Positions 1 through 7,244 of a stretch of 9,323 nt of DNA are shown piece by piece. The stretch is taken from contig JBBQKP010000132.1 of assembly GCA_038326995.1 (NCBI GenBank), forward strand, positions 1 through 9,323, given 5' to 3'. The stretch comes from JBBQKP01 sp038326995 (GTDB lineage Bacteria > Planctomycetota > Phycisphaerae > Tepidisphaerales > Tepidisphaeraceae). Under the pieces are notes generated by a model. The model saw only the letters and a list, made by a program, of their open reading frames with translations. It did no database searches and was not told the origin of the DNA. The number at the start of each line of letters is the position of its first letter. The first letter of the stretch is position 1. A program made the position numbers and the translations under genes.

Positions 1-1406
1 CGGATCGCCTGCGCGTAGATCGTTTCGCATGCCGCGGCGCTGTCGGCCCAGCTGAGTTTGCTCACTTCGATCGCGCCGTGCTCTCGCAATGTGTTGCCCA
101 GTGGCGGATGCTTGAGAACCGCGACGATCATATTCGCCATCTCGTGCGTGTCCCAGAAATCGACCTTCAGCGCGTTCTGAATCACTTCAGACACGCCCGA
201 CTGCTTGCTGATGATCACCGGGACATCATTGGCGATGGCCTCTAGCGGCGCGATGCCGAACGGCTCGCTCACGCTGGGCATGACGTACACGTCGGCCATT
301 TTGAAAACATCTTCGACGTCCTTGCCGCGCAGAAAGCCCGTGAATAAAACCTTGTGCCCGATGCCCATCGACGCGGCGAGTTCGATCGTGCGGCGGGTCA
401 TGTCGCCCGCACCGGCCATGATGAATTTCACGTCCGGCATGACTTCCAATACTTTCTTCGCCGCGGCAATGAAATATTCCGGCCCCTTCTGCATCGTGAT
501 TCGACCCAGAAACAGCACGATCTTCTCGCCCTTCTTGATGCTGTATTTTTCCGGATCAAAGCCCAGTTGTGCGCCGGTGAGTTCGATGGCGTTGTACACG
601 ACTTCGATCTTGCTCGCATCGATTCCGTAGTGTCGGGTGATGAGGTTTTTCGTAAGGTGACTGACGGCAATGACCTTGATGGCCGCGTGCATTCCGCGGC
701 GTTCGATGTCGTAGATGCGCTGGTCGATGTTCTCGCCCGAGCGGTCGAATTCCGTGCTGTGCACATGAACGACCAGCGGCTTTCCCTTGGCCGCAGCGAC
801 GGCCATGCCCGCGGCGTAGGTCATCCAGTCGTGCGCGTGCACGACATCAAACGTCTCGTCACGGCTTAGCTCGGTAGCGAGCGTCGCGTATCGCTGAACC
901 TCGTTGAACAGATCGCCGCCGTAATGAGGCGTATTGCTGTCGATAGAAGACTGCTGAACGGATTCCGTCGAGGCAGACATCTGGGTCGCGTGATGGGTGG
1001 TCAGGCGCGTCGCCTCGAGCGTCACCTTCTTCACGTCCTGCTTAACAACTTTCGGCGCGCTGATGGGCTCAGTCGGCACAGGATCGCCGGCCGAGGCGTA
1101 CGCACCGTCTCGCAGACGCCCGCCCGACGTGCGGTCGTCCACATCATTCTGGCTGTCGACTGTATGAAAAGTAACATGATCGAACGCGTCGAGATAATGC
1201 TCGGCACGTTGGAACGCGTATGACGTTTGCTCGCCGGGCGTAACCATTCGGACGTGCGACGAATAGGGTGCAGAAACAGGCCGGGGCAGGACAAATACGA
1301 CATCCGTTCCGCCGGAACTGAGCGCCTTGGTCAGGCCGTAACAAGCGGTGCCCAGTCCGCCCGAAATGAATGGTGGAAATTCCCAGCCGAGCATGAAAAC
1401 GCGCAT
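1..1406 (-). CDS. Glycosyltransferase, GT-B fold, glycogen/starch synthase-like (C-terminus cut by window edge)
   Basis: This gene probably transfers a sugar from a nucleotide-sugar donor, as glycogen/starch synthase-like and GT4 enzymes do; the acceptor cannot be read from sequence. The frame is open for 468 codons from ATG 1406 to the left edge. The N-terminus MRVFMLGWEFPPFISGGLGT has the Gly-Gly-Leu-Gly acceptor/donor loop typical of synthase-type N-domains, and HAHDW lies near residue 190. The C-domain has GRITMQKGPEYF, with R302 and K307 as donor-phosphate contacts, and SEPFGIAPLE, with the E381-x7-E389 motif of retaining GT-B enzymes. The last visible residues, near WADSAAACETIYAQ, resemble the usual end of such proteins, so little is probably missing. 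Residues about 84-160 form a polar Ser/Thr/Asp-rich insertion, probably a flexible loop. ATG 1406 is chosen because AGAGGA lies 5 bases upstream; ATG 1394 is the alternative. It follows hrpB after 126 bases. Family assignment is firm; the exact product (glycogen or another glycan) is not. Confidence 0.9.
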   Translation of the reverse strand, partial: MRVFMLGWEFPPFISGGLGTACYGLTKALSSGGTDVVFVLPRPVSAPYSSHVRMVTPGEQTSYAFQRAEHYLDAFDHVTFHTVDSQNDVDDRTSGGRLRDGAYASAGDPVPTEPISAPKVVKQDVKKVTLEATRLTTHHATQMSASTESVQQSSIDSNTPHYGGDLFNEVQRYATLATELSRDETFDVVHAHDWMTYAAGMAVAAAKGKPLVVHVHSTEFDRSGENIDQRIYDIERRGMHAAIKVIAVSHLTKNLITRHYGIDASKIEVVYNAIELTGAQLGFDPEKYSIKKGEKIVLFLGRITMQKGPEYFIAAAKKVLEVMPDVKFIMAGAGDMTRRTIELAASMGIGHKVLFTGFLRGKDVEDVFKMADVYVMPSVSEPFGIAPLEAIANDVPVIISKQSGVSEVIQNALKVDFWDTHEMANMIVAVLKHPPLGNTLREHGAIEVSKLSWADSAAACETIYAQAI

Positions 1407-1411
1407 GAAAA

Positions 1412-1417
1412 TCCTCT
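1412..1417 (-). promoter_or_regulatory. Ribosome binding site of the glycosyltransferase gene
   Basis: The minus strand reads AGAGGA, then five bases (TTTTC), then ATG at 1406. This is the only convincing Shine-Dalgarno sequence next to a gene start in the window, and it decides the start in favour of ATG 1406 over ATG 1394. Confidence 0.65.
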
Positions 1418-1440
1418 TTAGCTTCCTACGGTCAACAGCG

Positions 1441-1449
1441 AACATACCA
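1441..1449 (-). promoter_or_regulatory. Candidate extended -10 promoter for the glycosyltransferase gene
   Basis: The minus strand reads TGGTATGTT, a TGn extended -10 motif with hexamer TATGTT, in the 126-base gap between hrpB and the glycosyltransferase gene. Its distance to ATG 1406 (34 bases) would give a leader of roughly 25-30 bases containing the AGAGGA ribosome binding site. There is no good -35 box at 17-18 bases. The match is visual and short motifs arise by chance, so this is a weak call. I saw no hairpin plus U-run terminator for hrpB in this gap. Confidence 0.25.
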
Positions 1450-1532
1450 GATATCCGCTACAGGACGAAAGGGTTGCGCAGATTTCAGTGGCGCGGGCAT
1501 TTTGACGCAGCTTGTTTTCTACGTCGTCATAG

Positions 1533-4139
1533 TCATCGTCGCCTTTTGACCGCGCCGCGAACCGCCAACGCCGTCAGCGGATCGTCGGGCCAGCTATGAC
1601 GCGGATAGCGGGCGCGAAGATCCTTGCGGACCTGTGCATACGTGTTCTTCCAAAAGCTCGCCAAGTCGCTGGTCACTTGAACGGGTTTGTAGTTCGGCCC
1701 GAGCAGATGAAGCAAAACCCGCACTCGGCCGTTTGCCAGCGTCGGCGTTTCTGCCAGTCCGAACATTTCCTGCAGCCGCACCGCAAGCACCGGAACGTCG
1801 CCCGAATAATCGACGTTCACCTTCGAACCTGTCGGCACCTCAATTGTTTCGGGCGCGAGTTCGATCAGCTTTCGATCCAGCGGATAAACTAAACGGCCGC
1901 GCAGCACATCGGGAAGCCGGGCGATCACGTCTTCCATGCTCTTCGCGTTCTCGCACGCGGCTTCGACGAGATGCTTTGCAGTCAAAATGTCGGGCGAATC
2001 AGATATTGAATTGTCCTGCGACGGCTCTTCGAATCTCGGCCAGGCGAGTTCACTCGCGTGCTTGCGGCAAAACCGGATGCGCGCCAAAAGTGCCTGAAGC
2101 GGCTCGCACGCCGCCACGAGCGCGACTGCATTCGCGACCGCGGCGTCGCAAAGCGCTTTGCGAAGTCCGTCTTGTGTCACCGGCACGCCGCGATGCTCCG
2201 CGAGCAATAGATCACCAAAATACTGCCGCCTTACGCCGATGACTTTGCCGGTAATTTCGTCGGCGATCGCAGTCGTGCTGTTGGTCAAAAGTGTCGGCAA
2301 GAGTTCGCCAAGCCATGCCGATTCGATGCGCGACGCGATGCGAACGATCGCCTCGCTCTTGCGTGATCGCGAATCGTCGCGAACGTCGAGCGCGAGAAAA
2401 AGTTCGCCCTCTCGAACGACGGATTGGCCGTGCAGGCGAACGCCGATTCCCCCGACCATCACCGCCGCTGCCTGGTCGCTTTCGCGCCGCTTGCACACGC
2501 GATCGGGCCAGCCCAGCAGCAGAAGCTTCATCAGCACTTCGTCGCCGCTTCCGGAGAGACCCTTGGCCCTATCTTGAGTTGTCGCGATCGATTCATTCTG
2601 CAGCTGCTTCTGCATTTCCTTTACCGCATAAAAACCCGCCGGGTTCACGAAGTGCTGCGGGCTGCGTTCTTCGAGCAGTTGCATGCGCCAGATCGCATCA
2701 CTCGCGCCCGTTACGCGCGGAATTCGCTGCTGCGGATCATCGTCGATCACGAAATCCCGCTCTGACAAGATCGCACACAACGCCGCGGCTTCCCGCGCCA
2801 GCCCGGCCGACCTTCCTTCGATTAACACGCGTGCGACGCGCGGGTGCAAGGGCAGTCTCGCGGCCGCGGTTCCGAGACTGGTGATCGGACCATCAACAGA
2901 CCCGTCTGCAATTTCAATCATTCCCAGACTCATCAGCAGCCGCTGCGCGACCGTGATCGATTCCTCGCTCGGCGCTTCGAACCACCCGAATGTTCGTGGC
3001 CTGGTCACGCCCCAACTCGCCAATGCCAGCAGCACGGGGGCGAGGTCAATGCGTGCGATGTCGGGCAAGTCGTACTCGTCGAGCGTCTGGTGCTCCATGG
3101 CCGTCCAGAGGCGAATGCACTTTCCGGGCCTTGTTCGGCCCGCGCGTCCGGCGCGCTGCGTGGCCGATGCTTTGCTGATGCGCGAGAGGTCCAGGCGATC
3201 AAGCCCGCGCCGATGGTCCATGCCGGCGATGCGTGCCTGACCCGAGTCGATCACGCAGTCCACGCCGTCAACGGTGAGCGAGGTTTCTGCGATGTTGGTG
3301 GCGAAGATGCAGCGAGGCCTGCCGTCGGAAGGCGATAGCGCGTGCTGCTGCTCGTCGAATTTTAAGCTGCCGTGGAGTTCGCGAACATCGACATGTGGGC
3401 ACCGCGCCGACAACTGCGACGCGGCGGCGCGAATCTCACCCGCGCCGGGCAAAAAAACCAGCACGTCGCCGGTCGTGTTATGCGAATCAGAAAAGTGTGC
3501 CGCGGCCTCGTCCACGCATCGATCGACCATGCGATTGCTCGACGGCGGGCGATGAACGATTTCGATCGGGAACGTTCTTCCGGGCACGCGCAGCACCGGG
3601 GCCGAGCCGAGAAAATTCGCCACGCGGTCCGCGTCGATGGTGGCGGACATCACGACGATCTTCAGGTCTTCGCGAAGGCTGTCGCGAATTTCCCGGAGCA
3701 TGGCCAGCGAGACGTCGGCGTCGATCGACCGCTCGTGAAACTCATCGAGAATGACGCAGCCGATGCCGTCGAGCGTCGGGTCGTTTACGAGCTGGCGAGT
3801 GAGGATGCCCTCGGTCAGCACGCGAATACGAGTGCGCGGGGTGAGACGCTTGTCGAGCCGGACGTGATAGCCCGCGAATTCTCCGCCGAGCGGTGTGTGT
3901 GATTCATCGGCGATGCGGGCGGCGGCGGCGCGGGCGGCGACGCGGCGTGGTTGCAGCAGAACGACGCGCGGATGATCAGGCAATAGCAAGCCCGGCGCCG
4001 TGACAATCGCAGGAGGAATTCTCGTCGTCTTTCCTGCGCCAGGCTCGGCCACGACGACGAGTACGCCGCGATCTCGCAGCAAGTCGATCACCTGCGGAAG
4101 AAAGGCGTCGATCGGTAACGGGCTGGCTTGAGTGGCCAT
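1533..4139 (-). CDS. hrpB: ATP-dependent helicase HrpB (DExH-box)
   Basis: This is a cytoplasmic DExH/RHA-type NTP-dependent helicase of 868 residues; the physiological substrate of bacterial HrpB is poorly defined. The N-terminal ATPase lobe has Walker A EPGAGKTT with K37, LLQPRRVAARA at about 61-71, TEGIL at 109-113, DEFH at 132-135 (motif II) and SAT at 165-167 (motif III). The second lobe has VFLPGAGEIR at about 228-237, ATNIAETSLTVDGV at about 280-293 and QRAGRAGR at 328-335 (motif VI). All catalytic motifs look intact. The C-terminal third carries the HrpB-specific domain, ending near LHLLGPNYKPVQVTSDLASF, KNTYAQVRKDLRARYPRH and WPDDP, which separates HrpB from HrpA. Length is slightly above the roughly 810-850 residues usual for the family. 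The ATG start gives the expected short lead to Walker A, though I see no Shine-Dalgarno. It begins 57 bases after the permease stop, with an 11-base-period direct repeat in that gap. No functional link to its neighbours is evident. Confidence 0.96.
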   Translation of the reverse strand: MATQASPLPIDAFLPQVIDLLRDRGVLVVVAEPGAGKTTRIPPAIVTAPGLLLPDHPRVVLLQPRRVAARAAAARIADESHTPLGGEFAGYHVRLDKRLTPRTRIRVLTEGILTRQLVNDPTLDGIGCVILDEFHERSIDADVSLAMLREIRDSLREDLKIVVMSATIDADRVANFLGSAPVLRVPGRTFPIEIVHRPPSSNRMVDRCVDEAAAHFSDSHNTTGDVLVFLPGAGEIRAAASQLSARCPHVDVRELHGSLKFDEQQHALSPSDGRPRCIFATNIAETSLTVDGVDCVIDSGQARIAGMDHRRGLDRLDLSRISKASATQRAGRAGRTRPGKCIRLWTAMEHQTLDEYDLPDIARIDLAPVLLALASWGVTRPRTFGWFEAPSEESITVAQRLLMSLGMIEIADGSVDGPITSLGTAAARLPLHPRVARVLIEGRSAGLAREAAALCAILSERDFVIDDDPQQRIPRVTGASDAIWRMQLLEERSPQHFVNPAGFYAVKEMQKQLQNESIATTQDRAKGLSGSGDEVLMKLLLLGWPDRVCKRRESDQAAAVMVGGIGVRLHGQSVVREGELFLALDVRDDSRSRKSEAIVRIASRIESAWLGELLPTLLTNSTTAIADEITGKVIGVRRQYFGDLLLAEHRGVPVTQDGLRKALCDAAVANAVALVAACEPLQALLARIRFCRKHASELAWPRFEEPSQDNSISDSPDILTAKHLVEAACENAKSMEDVIARLPDVLRGRLVYPLDRKLIELAPETIEVPTGSKVNVDYSGDVPVLAVRLQEMFGLAETPTLANGRVRVLLHLLGPNYKPVQVTSDLASFWKNTYAQVRKDLRARYPRHSWPDDPLTALAVRGAVKRRR

Positions 4140-4151
4140 GATGATGCGACG

Positions 4152-4169
4152 AATTTGAACAAAATTTGA
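4152..4169. repeat. Short direct repeat upstream of hrpB
   Basis: On the plus strand AATTTGA occurs at 4152-4158 and again at 4163-4169, exactly 11 bases (one helical turn) apart. The tract is A/T-rich in an otherwise GC-rich sequence and sits in the 57-base gap between the permease stop and the hrpB start. It could be a regulator binding site or an A/T-rich promoter element, or chance; no protein can be assigned. Confidence 0.3.
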
Positions 4170-4196
4170 TATGGAGTGACACGTGATTGCTTCGCA

Positions 4197-5027
4197 TTAT
4201 TGGCGGACGAAGCGGGCACGAATCACGGCACAGAGGAACAGGGCGATCATGATCAGCACGACGGCCGGTCCGGTTGGGAAGAACGGAAGTTTGAGATGAA
4301 TCAGCGAACCGCCGAGAGCGCCGATGATCGCGACGGCGACGCACACGGCCGTGTGAGCGCGGAGTGTCGTGGTGATCTTACCCGCGGTCACGCCGGGCAA
4401 GATGAGCAGGGCGGTGACGAGCAATGTGCCGACGACGTTGACGCCGATGACGATGACCAGCGCGATAAGCCCGACGAGAAGGTAGTGAATGAACGCCGAT
4501 CGCACGCCCGATGTATGCGCGAGCATCGGGTCGATGCAGTATGCGAGCATTTCTTTTCGGAGTGAAAAAACGGCGATCACGACAGCGGCGGCGACCATGA
4601 CCGAGCTGAAGGCGTATTGGGGAGAGACTACCGCAGGCTCGCCGAAGAACAGGGACGTAAAGCCCGCGGGCTCGACCTGTCGAACGTAAACGTAAACGCG
4701 TTGTCCGACGAAGCCCCATGCGACTGAGCCGACGAGAAACACGCCGACGGCGGCATCACCAGAGAGCGCCCCGAAGCGTGAACCCGGGCGCGAGAGATAT
4801 GCGATCCCGGCGGCGGCGGCGAGTGCGAAAACGACAACGAAAATGTACGGAATGTTCGGATCGTCCAGCAGCGGAAACGCGCACGCAAGCAGCCAGGCCG
4901 TGCCCGCGCCGCCGAAGCCGGAATGGCCGATGCCTTCACCGACGAAAGCCCATCGCCGAGCGACGACGAATCCGGAGAGGACTGCGCACGCGATTGTTAC
5001 GCTGAGAATGGCAAGGAGGGGTAGCAC
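4197..5027 (-). CDS. Metal ABC transporter permease, ABC-3 (ZnuB/MntB/TroC-like) family
   Basis: This is the membrane-spanning subunit of a metal-type ABC importer; Zn, Mn or Fe cannot be distinguished from sequence. At 276 residues it is close to the family's usual length and almost entirely hydrophobic, with about seven to eight membrane segments. Family marks are RRWAFVGEGIGHSGFGG at 24-40 (compare RRMALVGDxLxH in ZnuB-like proteins), GDAAVGVFLVGSVAWG at about 90-105, NVVGTLLVTALLILPGVTA in the C-terminal half, and FPTGPAVVL near the end. The start is GTG 5027. It is the only ATG/GTG/TTG codon in frame between the preceding ATPase stop (TAA 5108-5106) and the conserved region, there is no Shine-Dalgarno, and it leaves the first membrane helix about ten residues shorter than usual. 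It lies 78 bases after the ATPase gene in the same reading frame, very probably one operon. No substrate-binding protein is nearby. Confidence 0.92.
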   Translation of the reverse strand: MLPLLAILSVTIACAVLSGFVVARRWAFVGEGIGHSGFGGAGTAWLLACAFPLLDDPNIPYIFVVVFALAAAAGIAYLSRPGSRFGALSGDAAVGVFLVGSVAWGFVGQRVYVYVRQVEPAGFTSLFFGEPAVVSPQYAFSSVMVAAAVVIAVFSLRKEMLAYCIDPMLAHTSGVRSAFIHYLLVGLIALVIVIGVNVVGTLLVTALLILPGVTAGKITTTLRAHTAVCVAVAIIGALGGSLIHLKLPFFPTGPAVVLIMIALFLCAVIRARFVRQ

Positions 5028-5105
5028 GAGGAAGCGGATTGGGGAGATAAAGACGTCTTGACTTGTTTCGGATCCGTGAATTTTTTTTCGCCTTGAGATT
5101 TTGCG

Positions 5106-5903
5106 TTATGGATTTTCCACCACGTTCACGTGTTTTCCGTCACACGACGGATCGGCACACGGGTCGGTGATTCCCAAGGCCGCCAGGTTGCAGTCGAAGA
5201 GTCGCGTGACGAGCTCGGCCGGGAGTCGCTGGGGAACGTCGTGGAAGTGAATGGTTCGGCCGATGCACGCGATGCGATCCGCCAGGCCGACGAGTGTGCC
5301 CAGATCATGGCTCACCATGACGATGGTCAGACGCAGTTCGGTTTTGAGGCGCGACAGCAGTTGCAGGAATTCGTTTTGCCCCTTGCGATCGACTCCGACG
5401 GTCGGCTCGTCGAGGACCAGCAGCCGCGGTTTCGGGGCCAGTGCCTTTGCGATCAGGGCGCGTTGAAGTTGCCCGCCCGAAAGATGCGCGATCGGCATTG
5501 TGGCGACGGTATCGATTTGAAGCTGATGAAGAAGGCCCTCGACGAAATCCAGATCGACAGGCGAATAGGAATGGAACATGCCCGTTTTACCCGCCAGGCC
5601 CAGGCGTACGAATTCGCGCGTGCTCAGGGGAATATCTGTGGAGATCGTAGGCTGCTGGGGAAGATATCCGACCAGATCGCCCCGCCGCACGGCGTCGCGA
5701 GCGCTGAGCCCCGCGATTTGAATCGAGCCGCGTTCGGGCAAGAGCAGTCCAAGGATGAGCTTCACGAGCGTCGTCTTCCCGCCGCCGTTGGGGCCGATGA
5801 CTCCGAGTGTCAGGCCTTCGGTCACACCAAGCGTGATGCCTTCCAACACAGGTTGGCGTGCGTAGGAGAAGCAGAGGTCGTTGATGTCGAGGATGAGCGG
5901 CAA
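5106..5903 (-). CDS. Metal ABC transporter ATP-binding protein (ZnuC/MntB-type)
   Basis: This is the cytoplasmic ATPase that would power the ABC-3 permease encoded just downstream. Its 265 residues contain a complete nucleotide-binding domain: Walker A GPNGGGKTT at 37-45, the Q-loop in GYLPQQP at 79-85, signature LSGGQLQRALIAKAL at 141-155, Walker B LLVLDEP at 161-167 with the D-loop VGVD following, and the H-loop in VMVSHD with H199. The layout and length match ATPases of zinc/manganese uptake systems. The tail has an unusual run of possible metal ligands, C238, C249, C254 and H258, in FDCNLAALGITDPCADPSCD followed by GKH. The start is TTG 5903, the only usable start codon between the upstream OMPLA stop (TAA 5927-5925) and the conserved domain; no Shine-Dalgarno is visible. 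The 21-base gap to the OMPLA gene and the shared frame suggest cotranscription. Substrate is inferred only from the permease family. Confidence 0.94.
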   Translation of the reverse strand: MPLILDINDLCFSYARQPVLEGITLGVTEGLTLGVIGPNGGGKTTLVKLILGLLLPERGSIQIAGLSARDAVRRGDLVGYLPQQPTISTDIPLSTREFVRLGLAGKTGMFHSYSPVDLDFVEGLLHQLQIDTVATMPIAHLSGGQLQRALIAKALAPKPRLLVLDEPTVGVDRKGQNEFLQLLSRLKTELRLTIVMVSHDLGTLVGLADRIACIGRTIHFHDVPQRLPAELVTRLFDCNLAALGITDPCADPSCDGKHVNVVENP

Positions 5904-5924
5904 GGAGGGATCTGGTGCAGACGA

Positions 5925-7157
5925 TTATCGAATGATGCTGACGCCGAATCGTAGGCTCTGGCCCTGCTGATTGTAGTTGAGCAGGCTCTCGCCGAACCCG
6001 TTGAAATATTGGGTGTGGAAGTACACGTCAAGCCCGCTCTTGGCGAGTTGCCTGATGGGCATGCTGAGATCGAGTTGGATCGAGCCCTTGTCGTAGTCAT
6101 TGCCGAGTCGACCGGTGGCGGCGAGTTGAAGGCCCAGACCCTTGCCCGCGACGAGTTTAAGCTCCATGGAATCGCCGCGAAATTCACTTATATCGGGGTT
6201 GTCGTCGACATCGCCTATGTAGGTAAAGAATCGTGGCCCGACGGACAGGAAGTAATCGGTGCGGTCGCCGATGGTGAACGTTGGATATAAAAACACGGTG
6301 TTGAAACTTCGCGATTCATCGCCGCCGCGGCCGTTGGATTCGTGCCCGACACCCGCCTGAATGTTCAAGCGCAGTCCTTCAGGAAGCTGCTTTTTCATCA
6401 CCTCTCGAAATTCGAAGAAAAGCTGCGGCCTGTACGAGCTGTCGAAGAACGGACTGCTTGTCGAATCGATGTCCCAGAACGACGTCTGTGAATACGCCAG
6501 AAACATGTGGGCGAGTAGCGGTGCATTTTTTACAAGCTCGGCCTCTGGGTCGAAAAGCTGGTACTTGAAACTGATCTGATACTTCACGATCGGATCCGCA
6601 TCGCCGCCCAGAAAATACACGGGCTCGTGCGGCCGAAACCGATAGGCGAGATACTCGACGAGTCCGCCTTCGGTCGCGACCACCGGCGTGGCTAAAACGG
6701 GATTTATCGTGACAGTCGATTCGGATTTTAGGGGCGTGGAAGATTTCACGATCTCAGCCGGATCTGATTTTTTGCTTAGTGAGAGAGTAGCGTTTGAGCC
6801 CGGCAGGCTGATGGTGATGTCGCTTTGATCACGAAGATCGATTCCGACCAGGGCGTATCGCATTCGTGCAAAATCTCCGGGCGCGAGCGTCACAAGATTG
6901 CGGGGCGAGACAAGTTTAAGAGTTTTGACTCCCACGCCGTTTGAACCCGCCGAAGATCGAACGACGACGTCGATCGACTCGGGCGGCGTGAAGTCGATCG
7001 CGGTCGACGTTTCGTTCATGGCAATGACGTCAACCTGCGAATTTTCCGTGGTGTCTGAAGTAATCGGCCTTGCCAGCATCAGCGTTTGTCCGTTCGCGCC
7101 CGAAGCGAGGGTCGCAAACATTAAGGACGCAATAGAAAACACGTATCGAGAGAACAT
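5925..7157 (-). CDS. pldA: Outer membrane phospholipase A (OMPLA)
   Basis: This is a calcium-dependent outer-membrane beta-barrel phospholipase A1/A2 that hydrolyses phospholipids reaching the outer leaflet. Numbering from ATG 7157 (410 residues), residues 1 to about 24 form a signal peptide (MFSRYVFSIASLMFATLASG). The motif GHESNGRGGDESRSFN carries H272, S274 and N286, spaced exactly as the E. coli triad H142/S144/N156. S282 and R277 match the calcium-site residues S152 and R147. Further matches to E. coli PldA as I remember it are AYSQTSFWDI, PFFDSSYRPQLFF, DVDDNPDISEFRGD and NGFGESLLNYNQQG. About 140 residues between the signal peptide and barrel (about 25-165) form an extra, strand-rich, Ser/Thr-rich periplasmic region absent from E. 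coli PldA. The protein ends GVSIIR, without the terminal aromatic residue common in barrels. A longer reading from TTG 7184 adds nine residues before the signal peptide and is less likely. It begins 87 bases after the Uma2 gene and precedes the ABC genes. Confidence 0.94.
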   Translation of the reverse strand: MFSRYVFSIASLMFATLASGANGQTLMLARPITSDTTENSQVDVIAMNETSTAIDFTPPESIDVVVRSSAGSNGVGVKTLKLVSPRNLVTLAPGDFARMRYALVGIDLRDQSDITISLPGSNATLSLSKKSDPAEIVKSSTPLKSESTVTINPVLATPVVATEGGLVEYLAYRFRPHEPVYFLGGDADPIVKYQISFKYQLFDPEAELVKNAPLLAHMFLAYSQTSFWDIDSTSSPFFDSSYRPQLFFEFREVMKKQLPEGLRLNIQAGVGHESNGRGGDESRSFNTVFLYPTFTIGDRTDYFLSVGPRFFTYIGDVDDNPDISEFRGDSMELKLVAGKGLGLQLAATGRLGNDYDKGSIQLDLSMPIRQLAKSGLDVYFHTQYFNGFGESLLNYNQQGQSLRFGVSIIR

Positions 7158-7244
7158 CGTCCGGGTGATGGTACACGGACGCAAGCGATTTGCATGTTCG
7201 CTTCGACGTTCCTGCCGGCCCAGATCGGATGTCCTGCGTAATAA

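Noticed and set aside
205..869. Plus-strand open frames opposite the glycosyltransferase
   Set aside because: They overlap the conserved C-domain of the glycosyltransferase and show no domain, signal or plausible start context.
1596..3902. Many overlapping plus-strand frames opposite hrpB
   Set aside because: All are antisense to helicase motifs, overlap each other, and are rich in Arg/Ala/Pro/Ser as expected for shadows.
5081..5088. Run of eight T on the plus strand as a terminator
   Set aside because: No stable GC-rich hairpin precedes it and no plus-strand gene lies upstream; on the coding strand it is an A tract.
5130..5954. Long plus-strand open frame (274 codons) opposite the ABC ATPase
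   Set aside because: It lies fully antisense to a gene with every ABC ATPase motif, its translation is Arg/Gln/Asp-rich with no recognisable domain, and such shadows are common in GC-rich coding DNA.
7158..7184. TTG 7184 as the start of pldA
   Set aside because: It puts nine polar or charged residues before a well-formed signal peptide that begins at ATG 7157.
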